NCBI RefSeq assembly: GCF_036884655.1 | Contig: NC_088327.1 | Location: 11,108,501-11,172,500, forward strand | DNA length: 64,000 nt | Source: Musa acuminata AAA Group | Taxonomy: Eukaryota > Streptophyta > Magnoliopsida > Zingiberales > Musaceae | Direction: 5' to 3' | Part shown: one piece after another, positions 53,978-64,000 of the stretch | How the letters are laid out: each line of letters opens with the position of its first letter | Numbering within the stretch: position 1 is the first letter of the stretch | Notes under the pieces: generated by a model | Told to the model about the DNA's origin: nothing | Seen by the model: the letters and a program-made list of their open reading frames with translations, nothing else | The model's database searches: none | Program-made: the position numbers and the translations under genes

Positions 53978-54370
53978 CTAATTAAAAAATCAAACTAAGA
54001 TCTCTACGGTTCTAAAAATTAAATAAATAATCTTTTTTTTTTTTACACCATCGGCTATAGAAAACAAGTGATAAAAGATGATCGGTAAAAAGATAATTTT
54101 AACATCTTTTTGTTTCTAACGATTTTACCGACAGAAAGATAATTTCAACATCTCATATATTGAAACGGAAGGGATATTGAAATTATCATCTTTTTACTCG
54201 TTATTTTCGTTGTTGATCTAGTACATGATGTCATATGTTGTGTTTCCGTCAATATAATTAACAGCGTTAAGATAAATATGATTATTTATTTTATTTTCAG
54301 AATTATAAGGATCTTAATATAATTTTTTTAAATATAAGGATTACGATGCTAATAAGGTCTAAGTACAAGA
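53978..54370. mobile_element. TIR element (MITE-like), copy 2
   Basis: The left end (AAGATCTCTACGGTTCTAAA then AAATAAATAATC) and the right end (GATTATTTATTTTATTTTC, AATTATAAGGATC) are inverted matches. The inner part has its own short palindromic repeats (GATAATTTTAACATCTTTTT words). It shares terminal words with the copies at 11.4, 54.5 and 56.0 kb. No coding capacity. Confidence 0.55.
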
Positions 54371-54459
54371 GGTAATATGTGTTATCGGGGAGCTAATTAT
54401 AAATTATCCTATGTAGTTAGTTATCTTTAGTATCCCAGTCCCAGCACTTTATAAAGATA

Positions 54460-55095
54460 TATTGGCATCCTTGTAGTTACGAAAATGAAATATCTATGTT
54501 TATTTATCCTAACGTTATCGATTTTAAAAATATAAAAATAAAAAATAAAAAGATAATTTTAATGTTATAATTAGTAATGACGGACGATATCGGTGATGGT
54601 AGAAATAATGCTACTAGAGGCTATGAGTAACTGTTGTAGATGAGAAGAGAGACAGCATGAGGTGAGGGTTGCTCTGCATTTGCATCGACACTGATATAGT
54701 TGTCGAGCAACCCTTTCGATGCTATGCATTTACGTCTACGTCAATGTTGATGCAATTATCAAATGACCTTTTTGTCACCATGCATCAGAATCGATGCAGT
54801 TATCAAGTGACGTCACTTTGCACCTGATGCAGATGTCGAGTAACCTTTTTGTCGTTTGGCAACTACATCGATGCTGATATAGATATAGAGCGACCCTCTC
54901 CTCTCATCATCACTCTCCTCATCCATAATAATCACTCGCAACTCCCAACGATGTCGTTGTCTAACACTACCAACATTATCCATTATCACCAACTGAAATA
55001 TTAAAATTATTTTTTTATATTTTTATTTTTATTAGTAAAATCGATGATATTATGATAAATAACATAGATATTTTACTTTCATTATTATACAGGTG
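54460..55095. mobile_element. TIR element with internal degenerate tandem array, copy 3
   Basis: The left terminus (GAAATATCTATGTTTATTTA ... TTATCGATTTTAAAAATAT) pairs with the right terminus (AAAATCGATGATATTATGATA ... AACATAGATATTTT). The interior has several degenerate copies of a unit around GATGCAGTTATCAAGTGAC / CGATGCTGATATAGAT, repeating every 60-70 bp. No transposase seen. The combination of long TIRs and captured internal repeats suggests a Mutator-like non-autonomous element, but that is only an inference. Confidence 0.55.
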
Positions 55096-55194
55096 TAACA
55101 TGTAATTAAGCATGTTTACTGACACACATACTTCGTACATTATTTGGATCGCTTTGGGACGGTGTCGAATCCCACCTCGCAACCGTGAGCTATC

Positions 55195-55314
55195 GTGATG
55201 GCATGCTTCCTTGCTCCTCTCGAGAACCCTAATCGAGGCCGCTTCGAGGGAAGAAGAGAAAGAAGTATTAAGAACGGAGGAAAAAGGCGAAGCAGCAAAG
55301 GCAGCAAGGCGCTT

Positions 55315-55352
<38 letters not shown>

Positions 55353-55650
55353 GGAGGAGGAGGAGAATGTGGTTGTCTTCCAAGAATTCGACGGAGCAAA
55401 GGTAAACAACAAAGCTATAAGCATTCAAGAAACCATCTTTCTTCGGCTACCTATCGGGTTAAGTCATAAAAAGGCAATAAGCATAAGCCATTGATGCTCA
55501 AGAAACCATCCATCTTTCTTGTCTCGGACTACTCATTGGGGTCACAACCACGAGGACTTATAGGAAGGAGGTTCTTACGTTGGGGACAGAACGGAAGACG
55601 AAGTCGCCGGGAAAGGGGTTGGAGCTTTTGGACCCCATCGTTATTGGGCC
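55195..55650. other. Possible orphan first exon(s) between TIR elements
   Basis: This GC-richer island between two elements looks gene-like. On the plus strand an AACCCTAATC-bearing leader with a (TC)n tract leads to ATG at 55367, twelve codons (MWLSSKNSTEQR) and a consensus donor (AAAG|GTAAAC). On the minus strand ATG at about 55645 opens MGSKSSNPFPGDFVFRSVPN followed by AAC|GTAAGA. I could not find second exons for either. It may be a captured gene fragment or a truncated gene; identity unknown. Confidence 0.25.
55319..55349. repeat. (TC)n microsatellite followed by a GAG run
   Basis: About 15 TC units, then several GAG/GGA triplets. Frames through it give poly-Ser-Leu or poly-Arg-Glu, which are artefacts. 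Confidence 0.9.
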
Positions 55651-56029
55651 TGAGTTGATTCGAATCCGTGATCGATCTCACTGGTGACGTCTCTTCGCCA
55701 ATTCGTTATTATTAGATATTAAATTGCAGCCATCATAGCTTAGAAAGTATTATTTATATTTCGACTAACGGTGGCGAACGACTCGAGCACATTGAGATGG
55801 ATTATGATGGATTGATAAGTAATTGTCGATGAGTTCGTTCGATTTGGCCTCAAATTTAGACCCATTATTTATAAGTGTTATCATCGGTAAAATACACCAA
55901 CGATACCAAATCTCAAATTCATACAACACGACGTCCATCTGCAAAATTTTAAGATATCTCAAAATGAGGTATATTACCCAATATAGACATCTTTGTATTT
56001 TAATTTTTAAACTTAAAAATTTTACATTA

Positions 56030-56930
56030 TAATCTTAATAATTATGAAAGTGAAATATCTAGTTCGTCATTTATTTTATCGATGAAAATATAAAAATAAA
56101 TGAAAAAAAAAATCTTAATGTTTAAATTGGTAGTGACGGACGATAACATCGTTGGGGGCTACGAGTGATTATGGATGAAAAGAATGACAACGAGAGGTGA
56201 GGGCCACATCAATGCCGACACAGATGTCAAGCGATAAAAGAATCATTCGACATTTGTATCGATAGCCCTTTCATCACTTGAATACTACGTCGACGTTGAC
56301 GCAGTTATAGAGTGGAGAAAGGGCCACTCGAGTGACTGTTGTGGATGAGAAGAGTGACGACGAGATGTGAGAGTCGCTCTGCATCTGCATCGATATCAAT
56401 GTAATTGCCAAGTAGCAAAAGTGCTACTTGACATTGCATCGATAGTCCTTTCATCACTCGGCAACTGCGTCGACATCAATGCAAACGTAAAATAACATCG
56501 CTTTGCATCTGCATTGGTTTCAACGTAATTGTCAAGCAACGAAAGGGTCGTCAATGCAAATGCAAGGCGACGAAATAACCGCTCAGCAACTGCGTCGATG
56601 TCGACACAGATGCAAACCAACCCTCACCCCTCGTCGTCCCTCTCCTTATCTACAACAGCCACTTGAACGACTCTTTCGCTGCTCTACATTTGTATCGACA
56701 GCGATAGAGATATAAAACAACTCTCACCTCTCGTTGTTATTCTCCTCATCCACAACAGCCATTTGCAATCTCCAACAACACTGTCATCCACCACCACTAA
56801 CATAATCCACCACCATCAATTGAAATATTAAATTTACCTTTTTACCCTTTGTTTCAGTATTTCCATCGATAAAACCGACGACGTTAGAATAAATGAAACT
56901 AAATGTTTCGACTATAAGGATTTCAATATA
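56030..56930. mobile_element. TIR element with internal degenerate tandem array, copy 4
   Basis: The left end (AATTATGAAAGTGAAATATC, then CATTTATTTTATCGATGAAA) pairs with the right end (CCATCGATAAAACC, GTTAGAATAAATGAAAC). The interior has repeated units such as GCAACTGCGTCGA(C/T), GATGTCGACACAGATGCAAA and CGACGAAAT, more numerous than in copy 3. Flanking words AGTGACGGACGATA are shared with copy 3 (54.58 kb), showing common descent. Confidence 0.55.
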
Positions 56931-57535
56931 AATTTTTGAAGTCCATATGAAGATACTAAAAAAATCTAACTACATAATATAATCTATAATTAGCTCCTCA
57001 AAATATAGCCAATAGAAATATTAAAGTCAATGAAGATGTCTCAAAATTTTCTCTTGAACTTATCCCAAACGACAAATTCACATTCCGCACTGCTTTGTCC
57101 TAGATGAAAATAAACCGTTCAATTGCCTCAAGAAAACATCAACTTCACCTGATGTCCTGTTCTTACATCAAAAAATCTACCATTTTATTTGCTAGCAAAC
57201 TTAGCTGATTAATATCTTTTCAAAATCAAAACTAGCTTTCACCATTTACCCTTTGCAAAAACAAATATAAAATTGCATATTTTAGAGCATGCTACTACTT
57301 CAACTAGTTGAAGTAGGTGAACCGAACTATCACAAAATTTTCCCATTAACATATTTCTTTACCTCTTGTATCGTTAATTAGAGGTAATTGATTCTGTGAG
57401 ATGGATGCATCTGTAAGTATGCTTTGGACATATCCAAATAATCCTAGATGATTCCCCTATCGATAAAGAAAATTTATAATATTATACAGAAAATTTGAAC
57501 CTAAAAAATTGAGATATAAATTCCCAAAGAACTCT
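56931..57535. other. 3' flank of the BRUTUS-like gene
   Basis: AT-rich sequence between the TIR element and the stop codon of the E3 ligase gene. It probably contains the 3' UTR on the minus strand; nothing else is recognisable. Confidence 0.45.
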
Positions 57536-60500
57536 TCAATTGCTTGATGTGAGACAAGAGTTAGCTTCATTCTTGATTACCCTGGTATTATACGAGCCGC
57601 AGAAGCTACATTTGTGGTAGAGCCAATGAAAGCGAGACATCCCTTTTTTATCACAATCATTGCAGAGTATGTCCTGGCGAAGAACATCACTCGGAATGAG
57701 CAAAATGAAATGTTGTTTTAGATACTAAGAAGAGCTGCAGTAGAAGATCAGGAGTAAGATGACAAACCTGACAACGATCTCCGTATTCTTCTGGAAGCTG
57801 TTCTGAAGCTAGCAAGGTGTCAAGCATGCCGAAATAGACCTGAAGGTATGTAGATGCATCATTTACAGCAAAGAAGTAAGTGCTGCACTTAGGTGCCTGA
57901 AATCTTGCCATTAACCTTTGAAAAATCACGATTGAATTAAAAACAGAGGCAGAAATGTAAAACAAAGTAACATGTTGATGACAGTGATGATAAGACCATG
58001 TGTCGTTATCCTCGAAAGAACATAAACCTGAAAAGAAGGCCTAGGTGATCATTAGGTACATGAGCTGCCACCCTGATAACCGACACCACACTTCACCCCT
58101 ACTTGTCTGATGGGTTTGTGAGCAAGTAAGAAATTGATGCTCTTTCATGGATCCATGGTTTCCTCATCATGATAGCAAAATTCAAGATATTGAGGTCTTA
58201 AATTTTCTAAGATTTCTTAAATTAACCAAACAACTATGTTAATTCTTGAGATAACAGTCTAAAAGCCCTTTTTAAACTTGAGGATGATAAAATAAATAGA
58301 ATGATTCTTACCGTCATGTCTCCTAAAGACTTGCTGCAGATCGGGCAGGTATAGTGACTGGAAGCATATGCCTATGTAGGTCAGAAAGCAAGTTAGGCTC
58401 TAACAATCCTAAAAGTTATCGGAGAAGAAAACAAGAAAGATTGCTGAAATCATATCCTTGTATCAAGAGAAACTTTCACCTGAAAGCAAGCTGAATGCAT
58501 GAAATGGCCGCATGGTAAAGCTCTGACAGGCGTACTTGATGTAAACAGGAAATCACAACATATGGGACAATTTGATTCTAGACCTTTCTCCCTGCAGTTA
58601 TGGTCCACTAGCTTCATGCCTAGGCAACAATTGCATTTCATGCAGTGAAAGAAATCGATGCCGAGTCCTTTTCCAAGGCGACATAAATTGCAAAATGGAC
58701 AGTGATATACAGTCCTGAAATAGACTAAATTATTTCAGGAGTTCAGTTATAAACAAAAGAATATATCATTGTAAAGAATCATAGAGAAAGGGGAAAAAAA
58801 AAGAATCATAGAGAAGCTTTTACTCCTAGATGAAATCATCTCTAAACCATTCTTTTTAAGTTTTAAATAATACAAAGAGCTACAAGGTCAGAAGATCAGA
58901 CAGTTGTTGTACATGAATGAACTGAACTAACAATATGACCCAACATAATTCAGAGAGACCCATATCGTGTAATACAAATTTATTTCTGCACTCAAGCAGT
59001 AAGCGATATCAGATACTTAAACCCAGCATCTTTGTCTAAGCACATTAATGTTTAAGCGCAGGCTCTATGCTTGATGGGGTAAGACTGCATATAATGATGC
59101 TCCCAACGTCTCAGATTGGCAGAAGCCTTGGGCCACCCATTCTTTTATCTTTGTTTAAGCACTATGATTAAGTTATACCTCGTAAGAGACCCGCACATCT
59201 TTTTCATCAGCAAGTTGTTGCCAATTTAAAAACAACACAATATGAAATTATTGTATTGATAATGTATTCAATTTGCTCTTCTTCATATAATCAGAATCAG
59301 TGCCAATATCACTAATTGATTTACTCAGACTCGATCGATCAGACAGACTTTTTCAACTTTCAGCACACCTATGCATGAAGTCTGTTAAAAAGTTGTTACA
59401 AGAGCATGAAAAATTTTCTACCGAAAGAAAAACAGTAAATGTCTTCTTAAATCTTATATCTCAGGAAAGGAAATCGTATCTAGTAGTCACTGAATACAAT
59501 CGGGTAGGTAAATTAATCTGACTGGCAATTCTATGCTAGCAAGTTAATATAAACAATTGACTCTCACAGAAGGGTGTTTTGGGAATCCCATGTCATTCCA
59601 ATGGGTTCAACTTTGACGTTAATAGGAACGGAAAATATAATGTAGACTAAACAACAAGAGTTCACTTATTTGAGCAACACAATTTGCAGACTAAAACTAA
59701 ATCCATAGGGACCGCCAAGCAAAAATTTGAAGGCCCAATCCTGGCTTAGCTATGTAATCCAGAAATCAATGTTCAAAGTTCAAACTATAAAGAAGAACAA
59801 TGCTAAAGTTGCATTGAGACCCTTAGATAAAATAATGATCAGTAAACCGTGCTCGTTTTCTGAATAAACTTCTGATCAACTATGCATCCAAATATTTTAG
59901 GGCTAAGTGCAGTACCTTTCATCATCAAAAAATTTGCAAAATTTGCAGAAGTATTTTGCCATTGGAAATCCATTACAGGTATCTGTCTTGCAAGTTGGAC
60001 CAACTGTCTGGACTTTCAGACAGCGCATACACATCATTTCCGTCACTGCTTTCCTGCAAACCAGTCATAGAAGACTTTAAAAATAGGAAGAGCCAATATA
60101 ACTTTGTTGCTATATACAGTAAGTAATGGCTTGTAAGTAAATATGCAAAATGAATGCACATTCAGAACTGGTCATCAACAAAGAATTCAACCATTTCTAT
60201 CATAGTGATATCCAGAATTATATTGACCTAGAACGTAAAATGCTCGAGTTACGATACAGGTTTGGCTAGAAGGGTACACCTTGTAGCTTTGTTAGTGGTG
60301 CATGTCTTGGATCAAGGCCTGCATGGAATTACATAGCCCGATAAGATACATGAAAAACTCTTAGAAAAAAATTAATTTTTCTAGGATTTGACCATCATGG
60401 AATGGAAAGGAGTATTGGGAAAAAAATTCCCGAGCATGTTATTTGAATTGATAGGAGTATTCGGTAGTTCAGGTTAGACGACCATAGTTTCACTTTATCT

Positions 60501-63500
60501 TACCTTATTTCTCCCTTATCTTCCCTCCAGTCATCTACATGCTACCTTAGCATGGGTAATACCTATATCAGCATGGGTGTTTCTTCCTTGACAAACCTCC
60601 ACTGTGACAAGCTTGGGAACAGCATTCTCAAGAGATAAGGGCTCCCAGGCTTGCATCAGGTCTACTATTGGCTAAATGATCAGTGAACTATAGAAAAAGT
60701 TGGTGATAATGACATGAACGTAACTTCTCACATAAGGATAAGTATTTTATAAAGAAAATAAATAACTGACACCAATAAAGTGTTGTTGTCTCTGTTGTTG
60801 AGACTATAACCAGATGCTTTCAGAACAATTTACCTATCCATTGTGTGATCACTGACGCTGTCGTGGCAGAACCTGCATGTGAAGAGCTTCTTACAACAAG
60901 CAGCAAGGAGCTTGCAGTTTCTTTTATAGTGCTCACAACCAAATATCTGTTGCTCCAGATCCCTATATGATGGAGAACATCCTGGAACATCACCATTTTT
61001 GTCCTCACTGGTAGATGCATGTGGCAATTTTTGTTTAGCAGCAGCAGCTAACCAGCGACTGCAGTAATTAGTTCAAAGGTCACAAATACATAAACATATG
61101 ATCCAAGTTTAGAAATGGTATAAAAAACATGAATATAATACATGAAAACCTTGTCATAAGATTTTGAATAATATATGCCTTTCTTCGTGGATCAAGTGTT
61201 AGGTCTCGAGAAACCTTTCGTATCTCTGACTCCAGCTCATTTTGATTCATTCGAAAAATATCATTCCAACCAGGCTTGAATGTCTGATCAATTTGATCTA
61301 GGTTCTCTTGTTGTTCCATTCCTAATAGAATAATGTGAATTGAAAGAAGACAAAAGACTCACATAAGTTTCAAATGTCTCTATACTATTCTATTGACCTA
61401 GATAAGGTGATGATACAAATTATTAATAACACAACATCAAACCTTTTGGAAGAACATTTGCGTCTTCAGGGTCATGTGAAGAAATAGGTCTTGCACCCCA
61501 CCATTCATTCAGCCACTCATTAAACATAGTGTTTTTGGTAGCTTCCTTCCATGTTTCCATCATCTTGTCTTGTTCCTCTTCTGTTAGAACAGAAGTTACC
61601 CAGGATAACATTGACTGAAGAATTTCTGCTCCAGTCATCCCAATTATGCATCCAACTATCTTGTCTTGCTCCTCAAAAGAGAAGTGGCTGTCAAACAATG
61701 GCCAGAGTTCAAGTTCCTCCATAAAAACATGTTGGTCCAAAGTAACTCGTATGGATCTACACATACTTTGAAGCTTGGTAGCAAGTGCATTGTGCTTCCT
61801 TGTCCAACAAATATCATGGACAGAGTAACTGCAGTCACTTCCAGTTGTGTCAGCCATCTTATACGTCTTGTTATTCGTTTCACGTAATTGTGAAAGCTCT
61901 GTCAGAACTGCAGATATATCTGAAAATAACTTCTCCTCCTGTTTGTGGTCCAGAATATAGGAGTGGCTAACATTGTGAAGGGTTTCTCTTGATTCTAAAG
62001 CTGGAAATACAATACGATCTTCAGCATTACTGTGAGCTTTATAAAGGCCCCACAACAAACAAAATCTTCCACTAAAATTGCAAAGAAATGCCTCATAGTC
62101 GTCACAACCTATAAGCTTTTCGGACTCCGTATCCAAATATTCTAAATCTTTACGAATTGCTTTATGAAACTTAAATATGGTATCAATAGGCCTGAATTCA
62201 TGTGCCGAATTGGATGAGGTGATTTCTGTCTCCCATGAAAAGAGATTTGAGTTTATATGAGGAGCAGAAGAATTGCAAGACAAGTTACACTCTGATTTTT
62301 TAGACATGGAATCTACAGGTAGACTATTGCTGTTAAGTCCTAATCCAGAAGCAAAGCAAGTTTGCTTATCGGAAAAATGCTTTTGGAGAACTAAAATATC
62401 TAAACTTCCAACCTCATTATTGTTTCTACAAGATTGTGGGAAGCAACATCGGTCAACAGGATCCTTGTCATTCTCTGTATGGACAGCTGATATCTCTCTT
62501 AATGGAGAAGCAAATGCACAGAATGCTTGACCACAATTCTGTTCTATCTTATCCTTCTCTTCTTGAATGAAACCATCTGCCACTTTTAAAGACAAGCATG
62601 TAAACCTGCCAGATCTCGAGATATTGTGCAGTTGACCCTTGCATGCCCAACCAGCAAAAAGTGTAACTAGTGCTGTCTCGGATGATGAGGCTGCAAAACA
62701 TAAGCGGAAAGCAGAAGTGGTGTAAGAAGCAACTTGAACAATTATCTCAATCATACATTTTATTTTACAGATTGTTCTGGTCTCTTATTTTGTGAAAGCA
62801 TGACAACAGTCCTCACTCATACAGTCCGACAGGTCATACACCAAAAATGTGATATTTATTCCACAAACAGAAAGTGGAATCATAATATTGCATTGGTTTC
62901 CACTAGTATCACTTGCGTCTTACGTGCATCAAAATACTAAAGGAAGAATGAAAAACTTCACCTGCCAGTTTCATATTCTGGAGGAATGACCTTGCTTCAT
63001 CCTCACAAAGTGTTGCAACTAACCATGGTAAAGCACGCTCTATAAGTCTTAGTGGCATTACACATATGCTCCGATAAATAATCTTCCGTTGCTTTTCAGG
63101 AGAGAAAGATATCCTTGCTATAGGAAGCACCTACGAAAGTAAAAATATATGAAATAGAGCATGTTCAGGAGACCTTAGAAAAGTAGTCTACCGACAATAT
63201 GAGATATACCTGAGCTTCCTCAACATTGAAGTGCCTTTGAATAGTCGCCATAATTCGATCTGCATGTGAACATATCTTTGAGTAAAATTCAGGAGAAACT
63301 GAGTTGACACCAGCACATTTGATACGCTTGATTAGGCACCTGAGGTTGTTAAACTGATTCTTTTCTTCAGCATGATCTTCCACAAATGAGACTGGCATAT
63401 CCACTGCTGGAAATAAAATTTGATCTTCAGCTATACTGCACAAGAAATTGTACAAATTATCAGAGAAGAGCGAAACTGCAAGCCGAAAACATTAGACATA

Positions 63501-64000
63501 GACAATTTCCAAATGGTGATCATGAATTGCCAGACAAGCAGCTAAGTGAAAACAAACAATCTAGAGAAACATAAAAAAATATGAACAGATAAAAGTAAGT
63601 GACAGATAGAGCAATAAAATATGGTGTTCCGGATTCAAACATTCAGATTGAGATGTCATTCAAAGATACTTATCCAGACATTCAGATTAAGATGCCAATG
63701 ACAGAAGGCTTTCAAACTAGACATAGCATCTAATCTATTTTTTTAAAAGAAGAAATAAGGTATTAAAAGAATCAGCATGAAGATAATTTACCTGTGATAG
63801 ATGCATACATCAGCAACAAATTCAAGCCTTGAATAGAAGGTAGATAGATCAGAGAAATCTCGAGAAAGTTGTATTTGTCTTGCTTCTTTTGTAATGTCAT
63901 TAACCTCCTTTCTGATAGCATTATGCCAGTCCAAAATTTCATTTATTGGGTGTGCCCTTGGTGAATCAACAAAATTGCTATCTGATTCTGCATGTCTCCT
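57536..64000 (-). CDS. BRUTUS/HRZ-type hemerythrin RING E3 ubiquitin ligase (5' part beyond the window)
   Basis: Eleven exons on the minus strand: 63792-64000 (cut by the edge), 63210-63435, 62962-63130, 61443-62690, 61150-61321, 60834-61058, 59916-60053, 58480-58714, 58312-58371, 57768-57839, 57536-57673; about 963 aa here. The protein should be a nuclear iron-sensing E3 ligase that ubiquitinates subgroup IVc bHLH factors and limits iron uptake. The first exon begins in a hemerythrin domain (HPINEILDWHNAIRKE, YHSIAEDQILFPAVD, HADRIMATIQRHFNVEE). Another follows in exon 4 (IDTIFKFHKAIRKDL, HSNAEDRIVFPALE, LDQHVFMEELELWPLF), with its His/Glu iron ligands in place. Next come the CHY zinc finger (GCEHYKRNCKL, CRFCHD), a CTCHY zinc finger (CMRCLKVQ, YHCPFCNLC), RING (NCPICCDFLF, LPCGHFMHSACF, YTCPIC) and the C-terminal zinc ribbon (DILCNDCDKKG, YHKCSFCGSYNTRVIK). 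The first hemerythrin domain expected for BTS lies to the right. It matches BTS/HRZ better than BTS-like (BTSL). Confidence 0.93.

Larger units (their letters stand above)
51478..53980. other. Downstream region of EAF1, possibly including spliced 3' UTR
   Basis: No recognised protein. A clean donor (TACAG|GTAAAT) sits at about 51540 just after the stop codon, and acceptor-like sites occur at about 52260. A spliced 3' UTR is therefore possible. It also holds a (CT)n tract and a perfect 71 bp tandem duplication. Confidence 0.4.

Overview
The window is nuclear DNA of a flowering plant, most likely a commelinid monocot. Genes have many introns with GT-AG borders. Several first exons are very GC-rich (mannose-6-phosphate isomerase, both DUF1639 genes, the kinase) while introns and spacers are AT-rich, and there are many (GA)n/(CT)n and (TA)n microsatellites. 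The proteins feel like banana relatives (Zingiberales), but that is an impression; no search was run. No rRNA, tRNA, CRISPR or prokaryote-type operon was seen.

Layout. 1-2.9 kb: no gene recognised. 2.9-4.1 kb (-): five-exon bHLH factor of the BEE type. 8.0-9.1 kb (+): three-exon R2R3-MYB of subgroup 20 (MYB62/116/108 type). 9.4-13.2 kb: AT-rich repeats, including a 1.2 kb foldback-like inverted repeat and a small TIR element. 13.7-20.4 kb (-): five-exon type I mannose-6-phosphate isomerase. 22.5-25.5 kb (-): five-exon receptor-like cytoplasmic kinase. 29.2-30.05 kb (-) and 31.24-32.28 kb (+): two DUF1639 genes head to head across 1.2 kb. 37.1-51.5 kb (+): 21-exon EAF1-type NuA4 subunit (HSA and SANT domains, Gln-rich tail). 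54-57 kb: two or three related TIR elements with decayed tandem arrays. 57.5-64.0 kb (-): 3' part of a BRUTUS/HRZ-type hemerythrin-RING E3 ligase that runs off the right edge.

The genes are functionally independent: two transcription factors, one sugar-phosphate/ascorbate enzyme, one kinase, two proteins of unknown function, one chromatin subunit and one iron sensor. The only paired architecture is the divergent DUF1639 pair, which may share a G-box-containing promoter. All exon borders were placed by hand from splice consensus, reading-frame continuity and remembered family sequence; every stated exon chain keeps an open frame. I found no clearly new biological system. The most notable points are the DUF1639 pair (one copy has lost the conserved Trp of its C-terminal motif through a TTG repeat), a GC-AG intron and a dead duplicated exon inside EAF1, the foldback element, and the TIR family with internal arrays.
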